64,000 bases of DNA from Russula earlei (Eukaryota > Basidiomycota > Agaricomycetes > Russulales > Russulaceae): assembly GCA_025769875.1 (NCBI GenBank), contig JAGFNK010000017.1, forward strand, positions 62,001 through 126,000. The letters are read 5' to 3'. How positions within the stretch are numbered: position 1 is the stretch's first letter; every line of letters starts with the position of its first letter. A program made the position numbers and the translations under genes. This document shows, piece by piece, positions 1 to 12,126 of the stretch. Below the pieces are notes generated by a model. It ran no database searches, had not been told where the DNA came from, and worked only from the letters and a program-made list of their open reading frames with translations.

Positions 1-2158
1 CATCGGCTTCATGGATTCGAATAGTCATTTGACCCTAGAAGCAAATCGACCTGAGTAGTCCGTGAGGCAGGAGCGGTAGGAGCCGTACTTCGAAGAATGG
101 TACAGGGTTGAGAAGGGTCCTACGAACTTCATCGTGCTCATAGCCTTTCCACGCTGGTGCGTCTTGTCGCATCGTAATCTCTACGGCCATTTTTTTTCTA
201 TTGAAACTGGCTGAGAAACCGAAGGTCGGGCAGCCACTGCCATATATCCACTGGTCTGCGAACGATGTAAGGTCAGCACCGCTGACTTTCCTGCATGTCC
301 TAAGAAATTGGGATGTCGATAATGCGTTGTGTTGGAGTTCTCCGGAGATCGCAGAAAGAAAAAGTTTTGGAAGGACACGCGACAATCCCAGCGATGTACC
401 GGACTTGCACAAACGACGATCCAGGATATGGAGGACAAGAGGGGACTTAAGGTTTATGAATGGAAGGACTGCAGAATCCGGAGGATCTTGTATCTGAGGT
501 TGGCACAAAGGGGGCATCGCGCCCTGGTCCCATTCAACTACCCGCTCCATATCCTTCTTCAGGCGGAAGCGGTACTCGTTATTTCCAAGGAGCTTGCGCA
601 GAAATAGTCCAGTAATGTATAACCCTAGTCCATTGACAAGCCACAAGTCGGACCAAGTCTTTGGAAGAATATTGATCCCAACCCATTGGCAGGCTAATGC
701 ATGGCTCAAAGATTGCCTGGTCTCATACACTTGGTCGATGGCATCCTCGTTATGTAGTAGATCCACCGATGCGATCGTCAAACCGGATGTATCGAAGCGG
801 AGCGTTGAAAGTTCATCCACGAACACGAACTTGTGCGATCCAAATGGATAAGACCCAAACTCGGTTGTAAAGAAGGTCATAGCTTGACGGACAAAGAGGA
901 CAGAAGCAACGAGTTGGGTCTCGCGCCCAGGTAAACAGAACGCATGCATCAATGGTTGCAAAGAATTGCCTGAGTCATCCCCAGCCACATCACCGGCAGA
1001 GATGGGTAGTATATGAAATGGACCAGCTGCAAACCCGATGTGTTGCGCAGACATGGGTGTTGCCTGCGAAAAGGTGAAGATGGTCTTACTGGAGTTATAT
1101 GGATGAGCAACCTTCCGTTTGGCAACACTCAGTGATCTATCGAAGAAGGCATGGTATGTCACCGTACCTGTTCGACGAGCTCTCCGCTACAAATCACGAG
1201 AGTGGGATGTTCACTTTGTGCGTCTTCATCCAGGGCGGCTGGAGAATCTTCAAGACTACGTGGAACCACAAACTCGAAATCCCAAGTACACCGCTCCCAA
1301 AGATTGTCAATGCACGGGACCCAGCATCTCGCCGCATCCGGAGAGGAAGGAGTTGTGTATACGTGAGGTACGCGCTAGTTTCGATTAGTTAGGAGCGATA
1401 CGACAAGGATCCCTGACATACGTAGGGATACGCATCCGAGGGCCGAATAAATGTCAGTCCATCGGCAGGGTTGCGCACACTATACTCGATGTGAACTATG
1501 AGGGGCGCAAACTCGAGCGTAGGAAGGGCTAATGCTCCGGGGGTTTGTGGTTCTGGTGTAGCAGCTAATATCAATCAGTCGTCGTTCCGGCGATGAGGAG
1601 GTTGAGCTAATACCATCGCTTGCAGCGATACTGGCATGAAAACTTCCGGACACTTTCAGTGGCACCTCTTTCGGAATTGCGATTGATAGTTCGCCCTCGT
1701 CGCCCTCAGCCAGGGCTGAGTAGAGTTTTCGCTTCAGTTCGGGATGAGTGTGCACATCTTGGGGATTTGAAATAGCCAGATTTGCAAGAGGATCATAGTG
1801 CACAAATTCCGCGCGATGAGATGCAACAGTCACGCTGTGAATGGCTACGGCGACGCGTCACAAGGTGGTACCAGGGGTATGATGGTTCGACGTACTGCAC
1901 TGGCGACAATGGAGATGGATGGTTCGGAGGGACTTGTCATTTGGTACGATTAGTATGTCCGTGTAACCCTGCAGATAATTTGGTATGAAATAGATCAGCG
2001 AAAGACGAACGCATACCCAGAGTGCCCCGGCGAAGTCAATCTCAAGAACAACATTCTGATGGCTAGTAGAGACAAGAGACGGGTAAGTTGGAGGAAGGTG
2101 GAGTAATGCATAGTGAGACGTATATTGAAAAACCTCGACGTAAATCTTCTCGATGCAT
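1..2158 (-). CDS. TAF2: TFIID subunit 2 (TAF2/TSM1), 3' end beyond the left edge
   Basis: TAF2 is the M1-aminopeptidase-like subunit of the general transcription factor TFIID and helps bind the core promoter Initiator. The N-terminal segment around 1860-2060 reads HQNVVLEIDF, then GYTDILIVPNDKSLRTIHLH after an intron, the typical TAF2 opening. Further exons give TIHSVTV (about 1830), the VPCIDNLWERCTW region (about 1260-1310), NSSKTIFTFSQ (about 1080) and a long exon at 35-1100. Where a true M1 peptidase has its zinc motif HExxH, this protein has LSHALACQWVG (near 700), so it is catalytically dead, as TAF2 always is. Start is tentative: the ATG at 2158 opens a basic MHREDLRRG segment, but I could not settle the first splice junction. 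The gene runs off the left edge, so the C-terminus is missing. It is head to head with LTV1. Confidence 0.93.
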
Positions 2159-2350
2159 ATGCCGAGCTGTTGTCGTGACGGTGCTTGTCGAGTGTCGCTG
2201 TGCCACAACAGGGACGACGTCGGAGGCGGTCACGCCGCCGTATTGATCACGTGTAACGGAGCGGGCCGGGCCGGGAGGTGCCTGGCTCTGTTCTGCCCGG
2301 CCCTGGCCTCTGCTTGTGTGCTTCTTCAGTATCGGAGTGCGCGCTCTGAT
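2159..2350. promoter_or_regulatory. Shared upstream region of TAF2 and LTV1
   Basis: About 190 bp lie between the two divergent start codons. The stretch is GC-rich around 2255-2305 and shows no TATA box that I can defend. Both promoters and both 5' leaders must fit here, so regulation is probably shared or overlapping. This is inferred from gene orientation only. Confidence 0.5.
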
Positions 2351-4151
2351 ATGCCATCAAAGTCGATATTCAGACGACCAGGGGCTCAGCATTTTCAGCT
2401 TGTTCATCGCTCTCAAAGAGATCCTCTCATAAATGACCCCGATGCAAGTCAGCATGTCCTCAAGCCCATTGTTCGAGAAAATACGAAAAAGGTCATTCGT
2501 ATTCACAACGACTATCTCTTTCAACTAACATTTCCCGCCAGGGCAAGTCGAGAGTAGATTTGGAGACCTTACTTCCCCCGTCAGACCTCGCGTCACGACC
2601 TAATATTGGCGAAGCATCTCTCTACGGAGTCTACTTTGATGACACAGAGTATGACTACATGCAACATCTGCGACCTGTGGGCGGGAGAGAAGAAGGCTTC
2701 GAGTCTATTCTAGTAGAAACTCAAAAGAAGCGGAGTTCTTCAAAAAAAACCTCGGACCTACCCATCTCCCTTCATGATCTACCTCCTGAAGCTCTTCCTT
2801 CAGTCTCAGAGCTTCCCCGCGACTTCGAGAGCCAGGCTGCTGTTCAGAGCTCGATATCGGGGCTGCAGCCAAACATGGACTTTCACCTAAGACAGACTCT
2901 GGAAGCTTTAGAAGATGATGCCTATGTTGATGATGACCTGGATGACGATTTCTTTGGCGAACTCATCAAGGAGGGCGAACGTGACGCCGCCGAGAGACTC
3001 GAGTATGAATTCAGGGAAGACGATCCGCCTACCGATGGCACCGACGCAGACGGGGCGCACGAAAGAGATGGTGGAGGCGAAGCATGGTTAGCTAGTTTCG
3101 CGGCATTTAAGCGGGATCAGCAAAGTCGCAAACCAACAGATACGTCGTCCTCCGATGTCCAGTCAGAGGCAGATACCGTTGGGCACATGCCAGAGTTTTC
3201 GGCTACGGATACTAGACGCGGACGACGGGAGACCTCGGATGCATCGGGTTTCAGTATGAGTAGCGCCTCTATATTTCGATCCGAGGGCCTAAGAGACCTC
3301 GACGAACGATTTGACCAAGTAAGCATTCTGGAGTATAGCTTACCAATGTGCTCACGCAGCTGTAGATTGAGAAGGAGTACATCGATGATGAAGGGAACGA
3401 ACACGGACCTCGGGGCTCAGATGATTCTGACTCCGCACCAGAGCTCATCACGTCCCGAGAAGATTTTGAATCTCTCATGGATGATTTCCTGCAAAATTAT
3501 GAAGTGTCTGGTGGCAAGATGAAACCGTCACTTCCTGGTTCGGGTCCCGAGAAATTAGAATCGCTGCGTATTGCCATGGGCCGCGTCGAACCTATGATGG
3601 TCGAGGATTCTGATCAAGACGAGAATGAAGACGATGATTTCTACGCAGTAATTGAGGAGAATAGGAGGAGAGAACGTTGGGACGTGGAGACGGTACTGAG
3701 TGAGTCGCATCACACCTGCGGTGATCAATCCCTCATCGTTTCTCAAGCGACATATACGAACCTTGAAAACCACCCGAGATTGATCAAGGCTCGCGAAGAA
3801 CGAAGAGTGTCAAAGATACGGCTAGATCCCGAGACAGGGCTCCCCTTCGTTGAAAGCAACTTCACTCCAAGATCCGATATTTCTCAATCTCTACCGGGAA
3901 GGAAGGCTGCAGGTACGTCTGGATTTGATCACTCAACTCAGTTGGTGAACCGGACCATAGCTTCCCACGTTACAACACGACGGCCACAGGAAGAATCCAC
4001 AGGAGAAAGAAGGGAGCGCAAACGCGCAGTGAAGGCAGAAAGACGAGCACGTCGTGTTGAGAAAAAAGATAAAAAAGAGCTATTTTCATCTGCCCTTAAG
4101 CAGCATTCACAAGCACTTGCGCAAAAAGATGCGCAAATTCGTAAATTATGA
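2351..4151 (+). CDS. LTV1: LTV1, 40S ribosome export and maturation factor
   Basis: Ltv1 rides on pre-40S subunits, helps place uS3 and supports nuclear export before it is removed in the cytoplasm. The model has four exons: 2351-2491, 2542-3318, 3366-3699 and 3748-4151, giving 551 residues and closing in frame. Diagnostic motifs are FQLVHRSQRDPLINDPDASQ near the start, FDDTEYDYMQHLRP (about residues 75-90), the acidic run DDAYVDDDLDDDFF, and a basic C-terminal coil rich in RRERKRAVKAERRARR. The third intron was placed so that VETVL joins TYTNLENHPRL, the conserved order. The gene ends tail to tail with FAB1, 143 bp between stop codons. Confidence 0.97.
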
Positions 4152-4294
4152 TCTGTGTCAAGCTGAGTTTGTACAGTAGATGTTTGATCAGAGGTATCAC
4201 GACTACTGTGGGTATAGACAAAATGTGAAGTTAAAGTAAAATGGATGGTGTAACAAGAGTAGCAAAACAGCCACAATATACTTATAACTGCCAA

Positions 4295-7200
4295 TCACCA
4301 GTCTGGCCAGAGATCTAATAGTATGTTTCCTTCATCTTCTGGAGCATCCTTTTGCTTCATCCACCGATCAGGAACCTGAAGATTGGCGTCAGATCCACAA
4401 GCAGTCTGGCAAAAGGGTCACGGATGTTACCACTGGGAAGTAGCGTTCCATAGCGCTGACGAATCGTTGACGATACAATTTCGGTGTCACTACTGTGGGT
4501 TCGCCCTTGCCTGCGCCACCAAGGAATGCGGACTCTTTAACCCAAGTCTCCAATTTCTTGTCCAAGGTATATGTACGGACATAATCTGATGGACGTAAGA
4601 GTTTGATAAGGCACCTGTAAGGTCTGTACGTACCAACAATGCCCACAACTAGCTCATTATTCTGACTATCGACACCAACCACTAATGAATAGTCCATCAC
4701 GTTGATATCCGAGAGGAATTTGCTGTCGTTATATAAAGCTCCCCGCAGGATGCGCTTGGAATGTTCACGTAAATAGAAGGGGGCGAGATGAGCGGCTGTC
4801 CGAAAGCAGTGAGCACGATGTTACGTCAACTTCAATGATCCTTGGACTTACTCTGAACAAGATTCTCGTCTAGTAAGACTTCGTTCTCCCTCCCAGTTGA
4901 TTTTACGTGTCGGTTTCGCGTGGAACCTTTCAAATCGTATATCTTGGACACAAGTTAAGGTGCTTTTTTAAGGCAATGAGCTTGGATGTACCTTTGAAAA
5001 TCTTCGGTCATAAAATAGATTCTCCATGACAATGAAGTTCATCTGTGTAGACTTCCATCTACCTGACGGCTTATCTTTGCTGGATTTCTTGAACGAAATT
5101 TTATAACAGCCAAATACTTTCGCAAGTAGTGTTGGACGCTGCGCAATGTGGTTAGCGGAGAGCTTACATCAAATGAAGCAGACTCACGTTTGCGGAGACG
5201 GCGGAAGACATGTATGCAAAGTAAGCCGGTGCAAACGATTCCATCGTTTGAAACTCTGTCCTAGACATTTCCTTCGCAATGAAACGATCATCTAAGAAAA
5301 ATCTCGAGTAAGCAGTCATCTTCAGTGCGAAACTCTTTTTGATCACCTAAGGTCTTTAAGAAAGCAGACCCTGATTTTCCACCACTTGCGTTCCATTTGA
5401 CACAGCGAGCAAGAGACTCAATCATGCTCTTGTCACAATCGTAGGTTCGGCGCAGTGCGTCGAACTGTTCGGGGTAAAGGACAGTACAACTAATCGTCAG
5501 CCCGCCACTCTCGAAGGCTACGATACAGTCAGTTTGTACGAGATTTGCAATCACAGTGAAACATACTGATTGCCCACGGGAGCTTAGATGATGGAGCTCT
5601 TAACTCATCTGTAGGATCACCGTTGTCAGAGGCATCAAGGTGAACAACTCCCCAGGTCGAAGTTGAGCCGGCAACAGAACGGTCGTCAGGCATGAAGGCC
5701 TCACCACCTTCAGTCAGTTTTGGTTCTCTAGATTGACGTTTCTCGACGCGGGATCTGGTGAGCATTTCACGATATTGTTGAGAACTGCGGTGGAGAGGTA
5801 TCGGTCGGCGATATTACAACAACGACTATTGTGACTTACCTCAAGGCCAGAGCGATGATGGAGGTGGGTTCAGTCTGTGCGCACTACCATTGAAGAATCT
5901 CTGAAGATATGATCAGGATCCCTTATGGGGTCATCCGTTTCATCGTCAACGCGACTACGATGAGGCACGTTCTGGGGCCAGAAACCGGATAGGGCCTTGA
6001 GTAATGAATTGCGTTCTTGACTGAGGGTACCAAAGTCAAGGTCGTAGAGTGGTGAGGGGATGGGTGCTTTCATGCCCGCGGTAGAGAACAGAGATGGAGA
6101 CGAAGGCCTTGAAAAGGTCAGGGTACTTCTCCGTGAGATCAACGGTGAGTCTGAGGATACTCCTTGACTGTTTTCTGGACTCGGCGGAGCATTAGTCTCC
6201 GGTAGCTGCGCTTGTGTAGAGTCCTTTGGACCATCATCTGTACCTCGAGGCGGGAGAATACTAGATGCCTCTGGCGATGTTTTATATTTGTCCGATGATT
6301 TGTGCGTGTCCTCATCATCTCCACCTTCGTCGTCGGCCTCACTTGAGTCGGAGCTTTCTGACTCATCCTGTATAGCATCTTTCACGCTGTCTAATACTTC
6401 GACTGTGGCCAAAGATGAAGCAACAGGACGGGGGCGTCGGCCACGAATGACTGCATATCGGCGATTTGCGCGGTCGTTATCTTTGCTGATACGTTCAAAG
6501 TGTCGGGCGATATTGGAGACCCTATTACCGGGAGGGACCACACCGCGACGCACCATGATACCCTTGCCCATGGTACCAGTACCGGATGTAGCACGTGGTT
6601 GTACTCGTTCTTTGCCCAGACTACGACCTTGTCTTGAGGTGGCGCTTCTTCCCACAACGCCAGGAGCCAAGCCTTTGCCGGGGAGGCTAGGTTTGATTGC
6701 GGCATCTGAGTCCGCGGACAGAAGAGACTTTTCAGGAGACTGTTGGCGAGAAGTGTAACTAGACGAGTTAACTGGACCAGGTATTCGGCTGGATAGTGAG
6801 GCTTGCCGCAATGGTCTTCGGCTATGTGTTAGATACCTGGGAGCAACGTTCGCAGCATAGCTGGATTCGAAATCGGAGGTGGAAGGTTTTCTTGTCAGAG
6901 ATCGTTTCAGCTTGTTCCTGCCTGCCTGAGGCTTAGGCCGGCGAGTCGCTGACTCTTGCTCACTATCGGCTGTATCAAAATGAGGGGGTAGAGCTGTTTT
7001 TGCCAATTCCTCGACACCTTGCGGCGGTAAAAATGCCGAGTATTTTTTCACTAATTCAGCAACACTTGGGCGTTTTACTTGGCGTCTTGGAAGTCTCGAA
7101 CCAGGCATCACGCTAGGAAGCAGATTGCGATCCGAGTCCTGAGCTACCTGGAAATAGAAGAGGGGTTACACTTTATAATAATCTTCATGTGAAAGCACTC

Positions 7201-10200
7201 ACCGGGGCAGGGGGTTCAGGAGCACCGTTTGTTGCAGCGGTGCTAGCCTTGGATGCCCCAATTGTGGAATCACTACCCGGGTCAGAATTTGCCGATGGCG
7301 TCGGTTCAGGAAGTGGTGGGACAGGATGAGTTACAAGCTCCCCGGCATTCTCTGATTTCTGCGCCTCAGCGGTCTTGATCTTTCCTGTGGTTCGTTCTGT
7401 TTCCGATGCGTCCGATGCGGACGAGGCAGATATGAATGAATCTCCTGTCACTCGTCGCAAGCCCCCAGGCGGAGTTGCCTCTTCCGCCTCTGAAAGACCA
7501 GAAGAAGGGATTGTGTTATCATACGCCCCAGCTAAGTCAAACCTTCCAGGCCAGATTGCTCGAACAGTCCCAAATGTGGATGTTCGTCTTCCGCTTTTTT
7601 CAGCGTGCGTCCCTTTGTGCTTTCGTAACTTATCGAAGTCCACCTGCCAAGCGACAATCTTGTCCTGTAGGTAAGACCGGACTTGGTTGAGAGCAAGTGT
7701 GTCCGTAGGTAACGATTCGCGGTAAATCTCGTTTATCATACGAACGACTTCAGCTTTCTCCGATTCCGCCCTAAGGATGAGTTGGTTAATCTCGGCAGTG
7801 AACTTGGAGTCGTCTTCCTCGTCCCCTGTTGTTCCGTCCATCCTGATTAGATTCAAATCGTAGGCCAGTGCCGCATACCAGCGGGAATTGCGATTCACGA
7901 GCCGTTCATAATCGGCATTCTTGAGGCTGAGTTGTGTCTCTGGACGAACCCTAATACACATCGGAGGGAAAACAATTTCATGGAGTGTGATGGGGTCCGC
8001 CTGGAACCGAACAGTCATCCCGCGCTTGGCAAAATAGCGGATGTGATGCCTAAAGATGTTATGCTCACACCCAGCGCCCGGAACTAGTTGTACGTCGGCC
8101 GGATAGAAATGAAGCTCGAGAAATTTAGCGAACGAGTAGCGCTGCATCTCTTCAGAAACAGGAATGAATGGGGTGGCCGAACCACAGATACGACAGGCAC
8201 TCCATGTAGTAGTGAGTTCGGGTGTTGGACCGAAACCAACAATCTGACCATCCCATTGCTCGACTGCCACGAAAATCTTGGCCTCGTTATGAACGTATAT
8301 CTTGCAGTGTTGTGCTAGCGGTTGATTACAAGTTTTACCTGTGCAAACAGGTTGTTTTGAATTTAATGACCAGGACAGGGTATCCGCTATGGACGACTCG
8401 ATAAATTGACCGAGTGTACAATCATTTTCTCCGTAATATGTGATGTAGCGGAGCGACGGAGGAAAACAAGCAGCATGACGACCGTACCCTTGGATAGGAA
8501 GGGTGTATTCCCGTAGGCTGATGCATTGATATCTCTCCACGACGAAATCATCCGCGTTCTTCCGAAGGTACCATTCCCATATGCGCTGCTGTTCTTGGTG
8601 TTGCCATTTTACGAATTTGTACCGAGTTTCCAAGGCGATGTCGTCAGTCGTCTTGAGGGGCACTAAAGGCTCTTCAAGGAGTGTTCGATCGGCTGGGAGT
8701 ATGGCTGAAAAGGTCGTTTGAGAAGAGGTAAGGCTTGGTTTGTAGTCGAAGTATCCCAGTTCATTATCGGTCGCTGTTTCAGCAAGTGAAGGTGTCGCGA
8801 AGATATCCGGGCTAGCTAGAGCCTCAATTTGGGCTCTAACATCATCGTCATCAATGGGCTTAGGAAGATTGAGATTGGTAGGCTTCTGAATTGGTGTTGC
8901 CGGTTGTTTCTCCTCACGTCGGACGACCTCATCTTCCCATCCTTGCTTGGCGCATATGAGCTCATCGTCCAACTCTTTCATGCGACGTAAAGGATATGGC
9001 GGAGAGAAGCGGAGGGTCGCCGACACGGAAATTAATGTGGCGAGATATGGATCCAAAGCCTGTCGGATACGACGAGAAAGAAGTGACTGTTCAGTATCTT
9101 CGTCTGGTAAGTCAGGTCTCCGTGGTATCGGAATCCACGCGAGCCAACTCCGATGATGGGACTGGGAGACTGAGATGGAAAGATGAAATATCGTCGCCGA
9201 ATCCAAAGGGGTGGTTTGAGGGCACTGCATCCATAGGGAGTGCGGGTAAAGCAATGACAAAATCCTTCCAAAGATGAGTCTCGAGCTTCAAACTGCGAAC
9301 GATGAACGTCAAGAACCGAGTCACGTGTTTGATCCGCCGCAATGTTTCTCGGTCACCTCCTCGTAAGACGATAGTGCATCCCATCTCGCGGTTGCATCCC
9401 TCGAAGCGCATATATGTCTTTCGGCGTCCGGGAATGAGAGGATGATCAAAGGTCTGAATACGGAAATTTGCGCAATGGCCAAGACGAGGTTCCAATGCTA
9501 GTTTATCCATCGAGGAGAAAACGTCCGCTTGAGTCATGCGTGCGACGAATTGTATGGCAGACGGTTTGACAGACCGTGCGACGGCAATCCCTTGCTTTGC
9601 GAGGGCATCGAGAGCTAATCCGGAAACCGACTTCTCGGCTAGGACCACATGGGGACGATAGGCCGCAATACGGCTGACGAGGTTACCCAGGTACTCCTTC
9701 TCCTGGCGAACTATTTGACCGAAGGGCATATATTGGCCTTCGACACGACTAAACTCGAGTGGAAATGTCACCAACATGACTCTGGGATGTCGCTGTAATC
9801 GTGTCATGCATTTGTGGGAGACGTTCTTCGTGATGACGGCACCATCTACGAATTCAGAATCTTTAGGGGCACCTGCTGGAATCTTCTTGATCTTGACATA
9901 GCGTCGAACGTCCATATCCGGGCCCTGGCGGTGAGGATGGGCAGTGAACGTTAGTTCGCGGGCAATCCTTAGAGCTAACTTCAAAAGTGTGTCTTCCCAC
10001 TCCAGCACGTTGGGAATATCTTCCTTTGTAAGCATCTGCCGGAGCATCAATTGTAGATGGGACATGGAGACCAAGTTAAGATCCTGTGCATATCTGGAAA
10101 ACAAGATCTAGTTCGAGAAAGGGGATATAAGCAGGTGGGAACGTACGCTGTGCTTTCGCGCCGAGTGCGCCATCCAGGCTCCCCAACCATCAAAACGTCT

Positions 10201-11730
10201 GTAAGCCGGCTTTGAACTCGACTACGAATGAATGGCGTAGAGGAATCAAAATCAACATGGGAGTCGTAGCGGGATCCGCGGCATGCTCTGTGGCCCAGGA
10301 CTGTCGGGTTGACGCTCGGGGGAACTCAACGGGAACTGTATGGAGCTCATCGCACCATTGGGGATGGGAATAGTCCCTGGAAAGTCCAATGGTGTCTTGG
10401 TGCCGGAACCGACTGGTGGGCTGTCTCGAGGAAATACGTCCGTGACAATGCTGAGATCTTTATCGTCATCTACGAGACCACGTCGGAAAGGAGCAAAGGG
10501 CTTGGTCGTCTGGAGTCCCCCCAAGTCCTCCAGAGTGTGATTTAGTGGTGTTAATGGTCTGGATACAAAGCTTCCTTCATCTGACCCTGAAAGTAACCTC
10601 CTGGTCTCGGCGATGGAGAACAAATTGAAACGTTCTTCTGAGCGACCAAACAACTGGGATGCTGCAAACGGTGACTGTGATTGCCGAGCGAGACCCATGG
10701 CTAAGGATTCATTTCCGAATTGATGCGCCGCAAACGGGGAAGCAGCACTCGTGATGGATCGACGATCGTCGTCATCATCTTCATCTACACTCGCCAGTTT
10801 CTCTAAGCATAAATTGCACACGCGGATCATACCGTCGTGGCCGAACCGAGAACCCTTGATGATGTTGGAGGCACAGCGAGAGCAAAATATTTGACCTGCA
10901 ATGGTTGATTGGCGCCGTGTACTGTAACAACCAAAACAAACGAACCGCATATCCGGCAATGGTGTTTCCGCCGCCAGGCTGTGAAAACGCTTTTGCAATC
11001 GTAGCATTCCTTGCATGTCTTATCATCCATCCAGTAATCTCTCGACAGTCCTAGATGATGTGAAGCCTTCGGATGAAATATGCCAGTAAGTGGGCGTACC
11101 TTCACCTCTTATTCTCCGAATAACTTTGGACACTGACCCGGAGCGTTTGACACTGGCAGATGTCCTAATACTTCTGGAATCTTCGGGAATTGAAAACCCA
11201 GGAATGGTAGTCCCATATATGCCGCCGTCTATGTTATCGGATACAGAGGAGTTGATAAATACGCCGCGAGTAAGAGACAAGTCAAAGTCAACATTAAAAG
11301 AAGGTCCTTCGGACACGACGGGGGTCAAAGATACGAGGGGAGGTGCAATATGAGATGGGACGACGGTCAGTGATGGAGGACGTTCGGTTGCGGTAGACGA
11401 GCGAGAGAGTTCGTTGGAGGAATGGCCCTGCACGACCGATGCAGATGGGCGCCTTCGTTCAGCAGTCTGAGGGGCAGCATGAGGACCTGACGCGCTGGCC
11501 CCGGTGTTTGAAGGAGGGACAGAGGACAGAGGAGTGGTGAATGTGTTCTTCACTCTGGAGAAAAGAGAAGTCATGAGAGCGTAAGAAGATTGATCGTTCT
11601 CGTCCTCTTCCGAGAACGGATTGAATGATGTCAAGCTAGCGACATCCACTAGTGGTCGCTTGTTGGCCTGAGAGGTGGATGGCGCATCAGACGAGTCTGG
11701 TGAGAACGCGATTGCTGACGAGGTCTCCAT
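4295..11730 (-). CDS. FAB1: 1-phosphatidylinositol-3-phosphate 5-kinase Fab1/PIKfyve (one-base frameshift present)
   Basis: Fab1 turns PI3P into PI(3,5)P2 on endosome and vacuole membranes and controls vacuole size and sorting. I model 15 exons: 11730-11100, 11050-10946, 10895-10356, 10300-10147, 10093-9139, 9086-7203, 7147-5840, 5754-5567, 5517-5347, 5291-5188, 5138-4992, 4942-4852, 4795-4634, 4585-4431, 4375-4295. Order of domains: a disordered N-terminus, a FYVE zinc finger ([20 protein letters not shown]; about residues 212-275), a CCT/TCP1-like domain ending near GCTIVLRGG (about 480-730), a long linker, and the PIP-kinase domain (about 1860-2220) with [29 protein letters not shown] and [13 protein letters not shown]. 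The exons sum to 6676 nt; only after removing one base near 5872, where VVRTD runs into EPTSII out of frame, is the total a whole number of codons (2224 residues). The 55-nt intron at 10355-10301 has a weak donor and is tentative. Confidence 0.97.
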
Positions 11731-12126
11731 CGCATGGTTTTGTTTTGTTATGTGTTCGTTGGCTACAACGGTGAAGTAGGCCTCGTCATACCTGCTGGGT
11801 GGAGCCCTGGTGGAGATGAACGCTGACTAATAACATCTGGACTGGTGGTGTTTTAAGTGATAAGGCAAATATCCTTCAGAGGAAAATATATAAAAACTTG
11901 CATATGTAACGCCAAAGGGGCTTTGCTTGCTGTTCCTCTATGGGAGATCTGACGATTGTCTCTCGTTATGAGATGGGAGCTGGTTCATTAACGTCAACTC
12001 CCGTACACCGCACCTGCACGTGACTGGCCCTGAATGCGTGGTCGCACGCATCCGGTCGTGCTTGCATTGCGCACATATTGACCAAAACATTCGAGCCAGG
12101 AACCAATAACTTAAACAAGAACGGAC
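11731..12126. promoter_or_regulatory. Shared upstream region of FAB1 and CSN2
   Basis: 396 bp separate the divergent start codons. No gene is visible. The centre (about 11880-11900) is A/T-rich with a TATA-like atataaaa. Control elements for both genes must lie here; no specific site could be assigned. Confidence 0.45.
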
